A DNA stretch of 64,000 bases from GCA-2746605 sp963704835. GTDB taxonomy: Bacteria; Bacteroidota; Ignavibacteria; Ignavibacteriales; Melioribacteraceae. The stretch covers positions 186,001 through 250,000 of the forward strand of contig CAVPHW010000003.1 in NCBI GenBank assembly GCA_963704835.1, read 5' to 3'. Positions 25,201 to 33,617 of this stretch are shown here, one piece after another (the first letter of the stretch is position 1; each line of letters starts with the position of its first letter). The notes beneath the pieces are model-generated. The model did not search any database. It saw only the letters and a list, made by a program, of their open reading frames with translations, and had not been told where the DNA came from. Both the position numbers and the translations under genes were made by a program.

Positions 25201-25944
25201 TAAAGAACAATTTAAACCAACACTAAGCAAATTGGGGGTATGAGAAATTGAGTGCCAAAAAGCTTCAAAAGTTTGGCCGGATAAAGTTCTGCCGCTTTGA
25301 TCAACAATAGTCCCGGAAATCATAATTGGTAATGCTATATTTTTTTCGTCGAAATATTCTTGAATCGCAAACAATGCCGATTTAGCATTAAGAGTATCTG
25401 TGATTGTTTCAACAAGCAGAATATCTACGCCACCATCAACCAAACCTTTAACTTGTTCGAAATAAGAATTTTTCATTTCATCAAAAGTTAAAGATCTTGC
25501 TCCAGGATCCTCGACCTTGGAGGACATTGAAAGTGTTTTATTTGTTGGTCCTAGAGCGCCCGCAACAAATCTTGGTTTAGTTGGAGTTAATATTGAAATT
25601 TCTTGAACAGCTTCCTTGGCTAATTTTGCCGATTGAAAATTGATATCATAAACAAAATTTTCCATACCATAATCTGCCTGAGAAATAGAAGTCGCACTAA
25701 AAGTGTTTGTTTCAATAATATCTGCGCCTGCTTCTAAATATGTTTTATGTATATTTTTAATAATTTCCGGTTGAGTTAGGGATAGAAGATCATTATTTCC
25801 CCTTAAAGGCAGACTATGATTTTTGAATTGCTCAGAGCGAAAATCTTCTTCAGACAAGTTATGTCTCTGAATCATACTTCCCATTGCGCCATCAAGAATT
25901 AAAATTCTTTCTTTTAATATTTTTGTTAATTGATCAAACATCAT
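22279..25944 (-). CDS. metH: Cobalamin-dependent methionine synthase
   Basis: MetH transfers a methyl group from methyltetrahydrofolate to homocysteine through cobalamin. The 1221-residue protein has all four modules: the homocysteine/zinc domain (GLNCSLGP and VGGCCGTTPDH), the pterin-binding domain (FINIGERTNVMGS), the B12 domain with GDVHDIGKNIVG, whose His is the lower cobalt ligand, and the C-terminal AdoMet reactivation domain with RPAPGYPAQPDHTEK. The frame extends to a TTG at 25971, but I start at the ATG at 25944 (or the next one, 25941) because AGAAAGAGA lies about 7-10 bases upstream. No cobalamin or SAM riboswitch fits in the 98-base gap before it. Confidence 0.96.
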   Translation of the reverse strand: MMFDQLTKILKERILILDGAMGSMIQRHNLSEEDFRSEQFKNHSLPLRGNNDLLSLTQPEIIKNIHKTYLEAGADIIETNTFSATSISQADYGMENFVYDINFQSAKLAKEAVQEISILTPTKPRFVAGALGPTNKTLSMSSKVEDPGARSLTFDEMKNSYFEQVKGLVDGGVDILLVETITDTLNAKSALFAIQEYFDEKNIALPIMISGTIVDQSGRTLSGQTFEAFWHSISHTPNLLSVGLNCSLGPAQMRPFIEEISNLATCFVSIYPNAGLPNEFGNYDETPEQMFSVLSEYAKNGTFNIVGGCCGTTPDHIKAFSDIGKLFDPRIPKEKTGLLSLSGLEPLVIRPNSNFINIGERTNVMGSIKFARLIKEENYSEALSVAREQVDNGAQVIDINMDDAMIDAEKVIIKYLNLIASEPDIVKVPVMLDSSKWSVIEAGLKCLQGKGIVNSISLKEGEEAFKDHAKKVLNYGAAVIVMAFDEEGQADTFERKIKICQRAYNILTQDVGFPAEDIIFDPNIFAVATGIEEHNNYSVDFINATKWIKENLPYAKVSGGVSNVSFSFRGNNTVREAMHSAFLYHAIKAGMDMGIVNAGQLEIYEEIPKDLLERVEDVILNRRKDATERLIEFAQTIQNKGKKEVKTEEWRNKPVAERLSYSLVKGIDQYIVEDVEEARQIISSPLEIIEGPLMDGMNKVGDLFGSGKMFLPQVVKSARVMKKAVSILTPFIEAEQKVGEVKKAGKILLATVKGDVHDIGKNIVGVVLGCNNYDIVDLGVMVPSEKILSAAKDENVDMIGLSGLITPSLEEMVHVAKEMEREGFAIPLLIGGATTSKIHTAVKIEENYSGPVIHVHDASKAVSVSSTLLNQITRKEFISDISNDYSQLRINHERKHSTKNFISIDEARNNKLNIDWQNEVINRPNFIGVNVLSNFSLNEIRNYIDWTPFFIAWEMKGKYPTIFENEKYGIEAKKLFDDAQSLLNNIVNDKLLTANAVYGIFPANSLGDDINIYEDDNRDKIKYIFHTLRQQEIKPSNLALADFIAPKESGVNDYIGAFACTTGVGSNELVKKFEDNHDDYNAIMVKALADRFAEAFTELLHKKIRKEIWGYASDEILKSEELIAEKYNGIRPAPGYPAQPDHTEKVELFKMLDVENNIGISLTESLAMNPAASVCGLYFANPKSRYFNVGKINKDQVEDYSLRKGMTIEKVEKWLAPNLGY

Positions 25945-26042
25945 ATATTGTCTCTTTCTTAAAGTAATCAATAAATTAAAAATATAATTTAACTAATTTT
26001 TATAAATTTATACTTTGCTAAATAAATGAATTTGAGGAACTT

Positions 26043-27017
26043 ATGATTATTGTAACTGGCGGAGCAGGATTTATTGGAAGTGCTATTGTCTGGAAACTGA
26101 ATAAACTTGGTGAAAATAATATTATAATTGTAGATAGACTTGGTGAATCGGATAAATGGAAAAATTTGGTTGGACTCAAATATTCCGATATTTATCATAA
26201 GGATGAGTTTATTGACCTTATTGTTGAGGATCAAATTGATTTCAAAGTTGATGCAATTATTCATTTAGGTGCTTGCTCATCAACAACTGAATTGGATGCG
26301 GATTATTTACTTTACAACAATTTTAAATACACTCAAACTTTAGCAAAATATTCTCTTGAAAAAAATATTAGGTTTATTTATGCTTCAAGTGCAGCCACTT
26401 ATGGAGATGGGGAATACGGTTATGATGATGATGAATTAAAACTAGATTCTCTAAAACCTCTTAATATGTATGGTTATTCAAAGCATATGTTTGATTTATG
26501 GGTTCAAAAAGAAAAAGTTGCAGATAAAATTATTGGATTAAAATACTTTAATGTGTTCGGTCCAAATGAATACCACAAAGGAGACATGAGAAGTTTAGTT
26601 CATAAAGCATATCTACAAATTAAGGAAACTGGGAAAGTGAAATTATTTAAATCCTACAATAAAAAATATGAGCATGGAAAACAAATGCGAGATTTTATTT
26701 ATGTAAAAGATGCAGTTAATATGACTCTGTATTTTCTTGAGAATAAAAATCTGAATGGATTATTTAATGTTGGTACTGGAAAATCTAGAACCTGGGTAGA
26801 TTTAGTAGATTCTATATTTAACGCATTGGATATTGAACCGCAAGTTGAGTTTATTGATATGCCGGAAGTCTTAAAAGGGAAATATCAATATTATACTGAA
26901 GCAAACATTACCAAGCTAAGAAGCACTGGATATAATAAAGAAATCTCCTCACTTGAAGATGCAATTGGTGATTATGTTAAAAATTATTTAATAAAAGAAA
27001 AGGGATTGAGTAATTAA
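26043..27017 (+). CDS. hldD: ADP-L-glycero-D-manno-heptose-6-epimerase
   Basis: HldD epimerises ADP-heptose for LPS inner core. This 324-residue extended SDR has IIVTGGAGFIGSAIV at the N-terminus, LGACSSTTELD near residue 76, and the catalytic Tyr and Lys in NMYGYSKHMFDLWV near residue 145. The FNVFGPNEYHKGDMRSLVHK segment is characteristic of HldD rather than GalE. The ATG follows a GAGGAAC site. It indicates heptose-containing LPS and an outer membrane. Confidence 0.93.
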   Translation: MIIVTGGAGFIGSAIVWKLNKLGENNIIIVDRLGESDKWKNLVGLKYSDIYHKDEFIDLIVEDQIDFKVDAIIHLGACSSTTELDADYLLYNNFKYTQTLAKYSLEKNIRFIYASSAATYGDGEYGYDDDELKLDSLKPLNMYGYSKHMFDLWVQKEKVADKIIGLKYFNVFGPNEYHKGDMRSLVHKAYLQIKETGKVKLFKSYNKKYEHGKQMRDFIYVKDAVNMTLYFLENKNLNGLFNVGTGKSRTWVDLVDSIFNALDIEPQVEFIDMPEVLKGKYQYYTEANITKLRSTGYNKEISSLEDAIGDYVKNYLIKEKGLSN

Positions 27018-27033
27018 ATAAAAAAAATTGGAT

Positions 27034-27068
27034 TGTCATCTTGAAGAAGCAGAGCGACTGAAAGATCT
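27034..27068 (+). repeat. Dispersed repeat, single copy
   Basis: TGTCATCTTGAAGAAGCAGA, then GCGACTGAAAGATCT, belongs to the same family as the elements near 6.2 and 20.1-20.6 kb. No inverted partner is visible next to it. Confidence 0.55.
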
Positions 27069-27117
27069 CGTTTCACTAATAATAAAACACATATTTTTTA
27101 TAAACTTTTAACTAATT

Positions 27118-27576
27118 ATGAAACTAGCCACACTTTGTTATATAATAAATGATGATAAAACTTTAATGCTTTATCGTAATAAGAAAGAAAATGATTACCA
27201 CGAAGGAAAGTGGAATGGACTTGGTGGAAAATTTGAACCAGGTGAAACTCCTGAAGAATGCGCAATTAGAGAGGTGTTTGAGGAATCTGGTTTGGTAGTT
27301 TCAAATCCTGATATGAAGGGGATAATCACGTTTCCAATGTTTGATGGAAAAGATGATTGGTATGTTTTTATGTTCGTGTTCAAGAATTTTAAAGGTGAAC
27401 TTATTGATTCACCTGAAGGCAAACTTGAATGGATCCCTAATGATAAGCTAACCGAATTAAATCTCTGGGAAGGAGATCAAATTTTTATTCCTTGGTTGTT
27501 CAAAGACAGATGTTTTAGTGCCAAATTCGTATATGAAAATGGCGAATATATTTCACACGAAGTTTCTTTTCACTAG
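27118..27576 (+). CDS. NUDIX hydrolase, MutT/NUDT1-like
   Basis: This 152-residue hydrolase has a complete Nudix box (GGKFEPGETPEECAIREVFE followed by ESGL, about residues 37-60), including the REVFEE metal-binding glutamates. The WNGLGGKFE context and the WVP-like segment LEWIPNDKL resemble 8-oxo-dGTP diphosphatases of the MutT/MutX kind, so nucleotide-pool cleaning is likely but not certain. It lies 15 bases before a radical SAM gene on the same strand. Confidence 0.88.
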   Translation: MKLATLCYIINDDKTLMLYRNKKENDYHEGKWNGLGGKFEPGETPEECAIREVFEESGLVVSNPDMKGIITFPMFDGKDDWYVFMFVFKNFKGELIDSPEGKLEWIPNDKLTELNLWEGDQIFIPWLFKDRCFSAKFVYENGEYISHEVSFH

Positions 27577-27591
27577 TCCGTAAGCCTCAAT

Positions 27592-28578
27592 ATGGAAATT
27601 AAAAATAACATCAGAAATAAACTTCTAGAAAGTAATTTGGGAAGAGAGGCTATTTTTCAAATAAAAAAAATATTAGGTAAAATTTCTCATCCCGATTTAC
27701 TTTTCCCGGAATTAATAAGTTTAGAAATTGCTAGTTCATGCAATTTATCTTGCATCCATTGTCCACCACATCTTAAGGCGTTTAAAAACTCTGTTAGAAA
27801 ATTTGGAATAATGGAACTCGATTTGTTTGAAAGATTGATGACTGAAATTGATAGTTATGGGGAACGAAGAATAGCATTGCATAAAGATGGCGAGCCATTA
27901 CTTCACCCAAAAATTATTAATATTTTAGAAAGAGTTAAAAAACATAGAAACCATAAAGTATATATTACGACAAATGCTCATCCTCTTAAGCAAAATGTAA
28001 GTGAAGCTATTTTAGCTAATCAAGTAGATGTTCTCAATTTCAGTATTGGTGCGGCATCAAAAGAATTTTATGAAAAAGTTAGAGGGAATAACTTTACAAA
28101 AGTTATTGAGAATATTGAGCAATTTTTAATTTTAAGATCAAACTCAAGTTGGAAGCCAAGAGTAATTGTTCAAATAATTAATTTACCCGAATACCCTGAA
28201 ATGGAAAAAGAGATTAAAGATTTTAAAAAATATTGGGCGAATTTTGATGTAGAAATACAAGTCTGGAAAAAACTTACTTGGGGAGTTTTTGAAGGTAGCT
28301 CTAATAAAGTTAAAAGATATCCATGCTATTCACTATGGGAATCAACCTTTATCAATTCAGATGGGAAAGCTTCAGCTTGCTGTATGGATTGGGAGCAGAA
28401 ATTACTAACTGGTGATGCAAATAATAATAGCATAAAAGAAATTTGGACCAGCGAGTTGCAATCGGATTTAAGAAAGATGCATGTGGAAAAACGAGAGAAT
28501 GAATTACCCATTTGTCCAACATGCAATTACTGGAGTTGGCAACAAAAATTGCCAAATTATAAAATTACTTCTGAATAA
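27592..28578 (+). CDS. Radical SAM protein with SPASM-like C-terminal cysteines
   Basis: This 328-residue protein has the radical SAM cluster motif in SSCNLSCIHCPP (Cys-x3-Cys-x2-Cys, near residue 49). Its cysteine-bearing C-terminal part (YPCYSLWE, SACCMDWEQ, ICPTCNYW) fits a SPASM or twitch domain binding an extra Fe-S cluster. Such enzymes often mature peptides or modify small molecules. No partner peptide gene is visible here, and the nearest genes (NUDIX, alpha/beta hydrolase) do not indicate a substrate. It runs into the convergent hydrolase gene with a 14-base overlap. Confidence 0.85.
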   Translation: MEIKNNIRNKLLESNLGREAIFQIKKILGKISHPDLLFPELISLEIASSCNLSCIHCPPHLKAFKNSVRKFGIMELDLFERLMTEIDSYGERRIALHKDGEPLLHPKIINILERVKKHRNHKVYITTNAHPLKQNVSEAILANQVDVLNFSIGAASKEFYEKVRGNNFTKVIENIEQFLILRSNSSWKPRVIVQIINLPEYPEMEKEIKDFKKYWANFDVEIQVWKKLTWGVFEGSSNKVKRYPCYSLWESTFINSDGKASACCMDWEQKLLTGDANNNSIKEIWTSELQSDLRKMHVEKRENELPICPTCNYWSWQQKLPNYKITSE

Positions 28579-29365
28579 AAATTTTCTTCAAAAATTTGAC
28601 AATTTTATCATTTACAAAAATTGGATTTTCCAACGGTGCCATGTGTCCAGCTTTTGGAACAACAAAAAATTTTGAGCTTTTAATCTTGACCGACATTTCT
28701 TTCATTACCTCAGGTGGAGTTAGTGCGTCTTTTTTGCCGACTAGAACTAAGGTTGGAATTTTAATGTTTTTTAAATAGTCAGTTGTATCCCTTCTGCTTA
28801 ACATAGCAAATAAAGAACCCTTTACACCAAGAGGATTTTGTTTTTTTGTAATATTTAAAATTCGATTATACATTTCGCTTAAATTTTCTTCTGATTTAGG
28901 GTGAAAACATTTAGGTACAAAATCATTAACAAAAGGAACTACACCATCAGTATTAATCCTATTTATTGCATTCGATCTAACAATCTTTCCATCGTTATTA
29001 TCAGTTTCAGGTCTAGTATCACAAAGAATCGCTCCTGCAAATCTATCTTGTTCTTTTTCAAGTGCCCTAAGTGCAATATAGCCACCCATAGAAAGTCCAC
29101 ATATTACCGGCTTTACTACCTTAAGTTCATCTAAGACTGAAAATAAATCCCACACAAATGCTTCCATGGTGAATTGTCCATCACCCGTATAGCTCTTTCC
29201 TAAACCTCTAATATCATAGGCAATACAAAAGTATTCCTTTTGCAATTCCTCAATTTGGTAATCCCACATTGTGTGGTCATAAGGAAATCCATGAACGAAA
29301 ATAATAGGGTCGTTTTTTTTATTTCCTCTTGTAAACACTTTTAATCCATTAATTGTATAATCCAT
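28565..29365 (-). CDS. Alpha/beta hydrolase
   Basis: This 266-residue alpha/beta-hydrolase fold protein shows the oxyanion segment FVHGFPYDHTMWD near residue 23, the nucleophile elbow CGLSMGGY near residue 90, an acid in GKKDALTPPE near residue 215 and the catalytic His in AGHMAPLENP near residue 242, so the triad is complete. It resembles RsbQ/3-oxoadipate enol-lactonase-like esterases, with the substrate unknown. There is no signal peptide. Its 3' end overlaps that of the radical SAM gene. Confidence 0.88.
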   Translation of the reverse strand: MDYTINGLKVFTRGNKKNDPIIFVHGFPYDHTMWDYQIEELQKEYFCIAYDIRGLGKSYTGDGQFTMEAFVWDLFSVLDELKVVKPVICGLSMGGYIALRALEKEQDRFAGAILCDTRPETDNNDGKIVRSNAINRINTDGVVPFVNDFVPKCFHPKSEENLSEMYNRILNITKKQNPLGVKGSLFAMLSRRDTTDYLKNIKIPTLVLVGKKDALTPPEVMKEMSVKIKSSKFFVVPKAGHMAPLENPIFVNDKIVKFLKKIFIQK

Positions 29366-29593
29366 AACCTCTCCTAACTTAAAAAATTATAATAATAGTA
29401 ATACCATTTTTGTAAAATTGTTCTAATAAAAGATAGCTAAATTATGTCAGTTAATTAAAGAAGGGAAGAAACTAGTCTAAAATTTCTTAACAACTAACCA
29501 AATAGATTCATTTTATCGCTTGATTTTATTAAGATAAATAAGTATGATTAAACAAGAGTTATCATTTTATTATCTAAAATCTGTGAGGATAAA

Positions 29594-30166
29594 ATGGTTT
29601 ATGAAAGCCTAATTACAATAGTTGAAAGTCACCTCAATGATTTAACATCTACTTGGGTACAAGAGGTAAAAAAAAATGAATACCTTGAGACCTACAAAAA
29701 ACTCACTGATTCTGAGTTAAAATCGCGTGGAAATATTTTATTTTCTAATCTTCTTGATTGGCTTCTGAAAGGAGCTTCGAATGATGATGCTGCAAAATAT
29801 TTTAATACCATTGGTGTAGAAAGAATAAAGGAAGGTTTTCCACTAACAGAAGTTTATTACGCATTATATCTTGAGAAAAAAGTTCTCTGGAGCTATGTAG
29901 CCTGGAAAAATGAAAATACCGGAATGCTAAAAGCGATTGATGCTATTGAATTTATGGCAGTTATTAACAATTATTTTGATCTTGGTGACTTCCATATAAT
30001 AAGAGGCTACTTAACTAAATTATATACAAATCTTTCTGAAACTAATAAATTTTCGAAAGAAGAATTAGAGAAGGAATTAGTAGGAGGTGCTTTGTTCAAA
30101 GAAAGTGTTAAAAAAGTAAATGAACAGATGTACAGAGAAGGATTAAAAATTGATTTTATTAAATAG
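29594..30166 (+). CDS. RsbRD N-terminal-domain-like protein 1
   Basis: This 190-residue, probably all-helical soluble protein has the pattern of the RsbRD N-terminal domain found in sensor kinases and RsbT antagonists: STWVQEVKKNEYLETY, LLDWLLKGASNDDAAKYF, GFPLTEVYYALYLEKKVLW and NNYFDLGDFHI. It is stand-alone, with no STAS or kinase domain. The ATG follows GAGGAT. A paralogue follows 32 bases after its stop (from that gene's ATG), so the two probably form an operon. Sensing or protein interaction is inferred only from the domain type. Confidence 0.65.
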   Translation: MVYESLITIVESHLNDLTSTWVQEVKKNEYLETYKKLTDSELKSRGNILFSNLLDWLLKGASNDDAAKYFNTIGVERIKEGFPLTEVYYALYLEKKVLWSYVAWKNENTGMLKAIDAIEFMAVINNYFDLGDFHIIRGYLTKLYTNLSETNKFSKEELEKELVGGALFKESVKKVNEQMYREGLKIDFIK

Positions 30167-30198
30167 TAAATGTTTTTATCAATAAATTGAGAATTCAT

Positions 30199-30744
30199 AT
30201 GCATGAAAGAAACTTATCTAAAGTAGTTGATGATCAAATTGATAATTTTAAAAAAGAATGGTTAATTGAGGTAAGGAAATCAGAATACTTGAAAACCTAT
30301 AATACCTTTAATGACGCTGAAACAGTAAAAAGGGGAGAAGCTGTTTTTGTCTATTTAAGTGCTTGGCTAAAGGATGGTGCCACAAATGAAAGTGCTGAAA
30401 TATATTTTGAAAAAGTTGGAAGCGAAAGATTTAGTGAAAGGTTTCCACTTCCGGAAGTGCACTATGCAATTTATTTATTAAAGAAAATATTTTGGAATAA
30501 TATTGATTGGAGGGATAAAGTAACTGGATCTTTTGAAACTACCAATGCCACAAAAATTATGAATGTATTTAATGATTATTTTGATCTGGCTAATTTCCAT
30601 ATCACAAAAGGTTATTTCAACGAACTACTCAATAGCATTACGGATGATAAAAAAATAACCAAGGACGACTTAAGAGCTTTACTTATCAAAGGTTCTTTAG
30701 ACCCTGAAGAATTAGATGATGAATTTATTTGGCGACATGTTTAA
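30199..30744 (+). CDS. RsbRD N-terminal-domain-like protein 2 (paralogue)
   Basis: This 181-residue paralogue of the preceding gene shares KEWLIEVRKSEYLKTY, LSAWLKDGATNESAEIYF, RFPLPEVHYAIYLLKKIFW and NDYFDLANFHI at matching positions, so a tandem duplication is clear. The C-termini differ. The frame extends to a TTG at 30187, but the ATG at 30199 fits better (weak GAG upstream, and the alignment with the paralogue starts here). Function is unknown. A strong terminator follows. Confidence 0.65.
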   Translation: MHERNLSKVVDDQIDNFKKEWLIEVRKSEYLKTYNTFNDAETVKRGEAVFVYLSAWLKDGATNESAEIYFEKVGSERFSERFPLPEVHYAIYLLKKIFWNNIDWRDKVTGSFETTNATKIMNVFNDYFDLANFHITKGYFNELLNSITDDKKITKDDLRALLIKGSLDPEELDDEFIWRHV

Positions 30745-30767
30745 TTATAATTAAAATTCTTTATTAG

Positions 30768-30799
30768 AAAATTCCGATTTTTAGATCGGAATTTTTTTT
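30768..30799 (+). terminator. Rho-independent terminator
   Basis: A 10-bp stem AAATTCCGAT / ATCGGAATTT with a 6-base loop and a T-run closes the RsbRD-like pair and separates it from mobA. Confidence 0.85.
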
Positions 30800-30825
30800 A
30801 ACTAGCTATAGTTTTCGATAATTTT

Positions 30826-31446
30826 ATGAAACACAAAATAACGGCAATAATATTAGCGGGTGGTAAAAGTTCTAGAATTGGGACTGAAAAAGCATTGCTA
30901 AAATTAAATAATGTAACGATTATCGAATCCATCTATAATTTAGTTACAGAAATATTTGATGAAGTAATAATTATTTCAGATGAGAAAGAAAAATACTCTT
31001 TTCTAACAGACAATGTATATAAAGATATTTATCCTGGTCTTGGACCGCTATCAGGAATTCATTCGGGATTGAAGAACTCAAACACAGAATTTAATTTTAT
31101 AATTTCCTGTGACATGCCTTTTGTTAATAATGAGGTCGTTAATTTTATCATTTCGAAAATCTCCTCAGAAACAGAAATAGTATTTACAAAATCAGATTCG
31201 TCATTTCACACACTTTGTGGAGTTTATCAAAAAAAAAGCTTTCCTAAATTAGAAGAATTAATACTCAATAGTGAAAATGAAAGATCAAATAAATTAGGTA
31301 AAGCAAAAATCAAATTATTTGATTTAATAAATTCGGTTAATGCTGAAATAATAGATATTGAAAATGAAAAATTTTATCACTCAAACTTAATGTTTAATAT
31401 GAACACATTGGAAGATTACGAGTTTGTTAAAACTCAATTTGAGTAA
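30826..31446 (+). CDS. mobA: Molybdenum cofactor guanylyltransferase
   Basis: MobA attaches GMP to molybdopterin to make the guanine dinucleotide cofactor needed by DMSO-reductase-family enzymes. The 206-residue protein shows the nucleotidyltransferase motif IILAGGKSSRIGTEKALLKL near residue 7, GPLSGIHSGLKNS near residue 73 and SCDMPFVNNEVV near residue 97. Its stop lies 13 bases before the dodecaheme cytochrome ATG. It therefore leads the island whose molybdoenzyme (38420-40630) would use its product. Confidence 0.9.
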   Translation: MKHKITAIILAGGKSSRIGTEKALLKLNNVTIIESIYNLVTEIFDEVIIISDEKEKYSFLTDNVYKDIYPGLGPLSGIHSGLKNSNTEFNFIISCDMPFVNNEVVNFIISKISSETEIVFTKSDSSFHTLCGVYQKKSFPKLEELILNSENERSNKLGKAKIKLFDLINSVNAEIIDIENEKFYHSNLMFNMNTLEDYEFVKTQFE

Positions 31447-31459
31447 AAGAAAGATTGGA

Positions 31460-33391
31460 ATGAAATTAAAGAATCTACATCATACACATTTGGAGAAAAC
31501 TTTTCTTTACTTTTTTGGAGTAACTGTTTTTGTAGCACTGTTATATTATTTTGTATTTGAAATAGATTGGGTTCAGTTTTATAAAAATCAAAACTTAGCG
31601 GGACAAAAAAGCTTAACGGCTTTATCTGAAAGCTGTCTTCAATGCCATGGTAATGTTCAGGGATTTTCTACATTTCACAATCCTCAACTTATTGGTTGTT
31701 CTTCCTGCCATTTAGGAAATCCACTCGAAAAAAATAAAGATGAAGCTCATAAAGGAATGGTTTTAATCCCAGGTAACTTGAGCAATGCAAAACAAACTTG
31801 CGGACAAAATAATTGCCACCCTGGAATTGCTGAAAGAGTTGACAGCTCGCTGATGACCACAATGAGTGGCGTTATAAGTGTGGATAAATATGCTTTTGAA
31901 GAGATTGAAAAACCAAATGGTAAATATCATATTGAAAAAATTGGGCATACAGCTTCAGAATCTCATTTAAGAAATTTATGCGCTTCTTGCCATTTGGGAA
32001 ATGAGAAAAAAGAGTTTGGTCCAATTAGCGAATTATCGCGTGGCGGAGGTTGTAATGCATGCCATTTAAATTATAGCTCATCTGCATTGAAAGATTTGAA
32101 AAATTATGATTCCCTTAAAATTGCAAAACCTGATTCAGCATTATTGAGTTTTCATCCATCTATTTCTTTGAACATTTTGAACGAACATTGTTTTGGCTGC
32201 CATAGCAGGTCGGGAAGAATTTCTACAAGTTATGAAGGCTGGCATGAAACAAGCCTGAGTGCAGATGAAGTTGGGGGAGATAAAAATTATAGATTGTTGG
32301 AAGACGGAAGAATATTTGAAATGATTAAACCTGATATACACTTTGAGGCTGGTTTAGTGTGTGTCGATTGCCATATATCATACGAAGTAATGGGAGATGG
32401 AAAATTTTACGAACACAAGGAAGAGCAATTACTGGTTCAATGTGAAGATTGCCATTCATCAAAAAAACATGAAGTTATTACTTTAGATGAGTTTGATTAT
32501 GAATCAAAAAAAATTGCTGAAATAAATGACATTGAAGATAAGAACAAAAAATTTATTAAAGTTAAAAAATCTAAAACTCCTCTTATTAATACTTATTTGC
32601 AAAACGGTAGACAACCAAAACTGGTGGGAAAACAATCAAAAAAAACTTATGATCTAAATCCACCAAAGTTTGATTGTGCTTCAACAATCGTTCATAGTAC
32701 TCTTTCATGTAATAGCTGCCATACAGCTTGGGCACCTCAATGTGTTGGTTGCCACACAGATTACCAGCCAAATGTAGAGGGCTTCGATTTGTTAAGCAAT
32801 AAAGATACTGACTCAACCTGGGTTGAATATCATGGAGAGTTTTTTGCTGAACTTCCGACTCTTGGTGTTAGAGAAGAAAAAGAGCAAGGTAGAACTAAAA
32901 GAGTTATCGATACTTTTATTCCGGGGATGATAATGACTTTAGATAAAAGCAAATATGGTAATAGTAAGTCAGAATTATTATTTAAAAGACTTTTTGCTCC
33001 AAGCGTTGCCCACACTATTCAAAAAGTAAGTAGAAGTTGTGAATCGTGCCATAATAATTCCTTGGCTGTAGGTTATGGTCGTGGAAAACTGGTGTACAAG
33101 ATTAAAAATAAAATTGGTAAATGGAAATTCACGCCAAAATTTGCTCTAGTTAAATACGATAATTTACCTGAAGACGCTTGGATTGGATTTTTACAAACTA
33201 GAACAAAAGATATGGCAACAAGAGAAAATGTTCGTCCCTTTTCGGTTGAAGAACAGAAAAAGATCTTAACTGTTGGAGCTTGTTTAACTTGCCATAAGTC
33301 AGAATCAGAAATAATGAAAACTTCTTTAACTAATTACCAGAATCAGAAATCCAATTTATCTTCTAAATGTATTCTTCCCACTTGGGAATAG
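31460..33391 (+). CDS. Membrane-anchored multiheme (about 12-heme) cytochrome c
   Basis: This 643-residue cytochrome has one N-terminal membrane helix (LYFFGVTVFVALLYYFVF) and a periplasmic domain with eleven CxxCH heme sites, plus one Cys-x4-Cys-His site (CGQNNCH, about residue 115). Conserved blocks include LCASCHLG, RGGGCNACH and CFGCHSRSGRIS. I do not recognise a characterised family, and an electron-transfer role between the quinone pool and periplasmic reductases is inferred. The frame is open to a TTG at 31424 within mobA; I use the ATG at 31460, preceded by GAAAGATTGGA. No close terminator is seen before the octaheme gene 226 bases on. Confidence 0.85.
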   Translation: MKLKNLHHTHLEKTFLYFFGVTVFVALLYYFVFEIDWVQFYKNQNLAGQKSLTALSESCLQCHGNVQGFSTFHNPQLIGCSSCHLGNPLEKNKDEAHKGMVLIPGNLSNAKQTCGQNNCHPGIAERVDSSLMTTMSGVISVDKYAFEEIEKPNGKYHIEKIGHTASESHLRNLCASCHLGNEKKEFGPISELSRGGGCNACHLNYSSSALKDLKNYDSLKIAKPDSALLSFHPSISLNILNEHCFGCHSRSGRISTSYEGWHETSLSADEVGGDKNYRLLEDGRIFEMIKPDIHFEAGLVCVDCHISYEVMGDGKFYEHKEEQLLVQCEDCHSSKKHEVITLDEFDYESKKIAEINDIEDKNKKFIKVKKSKTPLINTYLQNGRQPKLVGKQSKKTYDLNPPKFDCASTIVHSTLSCNSCHTAWAPQCVGCHTDYQPNVEGFDLLSNKDTDSTWVEYHGEFFAELPTLGVREEKEQGRTKRVIDTFIPGMIMTLDKSKYGNSKSELLFKRLFAPSVAHTIQKVSRSCESCHNNSLAVGYGRGKLVYKIKNKIGKWKFTPKFALVKYDNLPEDAWIGFLQTRTKDMATRENVRPFSVEEQKKILTVGACLTCHKSESEIMKTSLTNYQNQKSNLSSKCILPTWE

Positions 33392-33617
33392 TTTCCGAGT
33401 ATTACTTTTCATTTCAATGCCCATATCATTTTATATCAAAACAAAGAAAAGCTCAGCCTATTTCTCACAAATTGGAAGGGAAGACCGAAAAAAAACAAAA
33501 AATTATTCTTTTAGGGGATAAAACAAATAGCTAGAGTTGGCAGAGTTTTTGAATAGGAATGGCTTATTATTTTATAGTATAAACTAAATTTACATTTTGG
33601 TAAAATAAAGGTCATTT

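Noticed and set aside
25945..26042. Cobalamin or SAM riboswitch before metH
   Set aside because: The gap is under 100 bases, AT-rich and shows no conserved riboswitch core.
31424..31459. TTG start for the dodecaheme cytochrome inside mobA
   Set aside because: The ATG at 31460 has a better ribosome-binding site and puts the membrane helix near the N-terminus.
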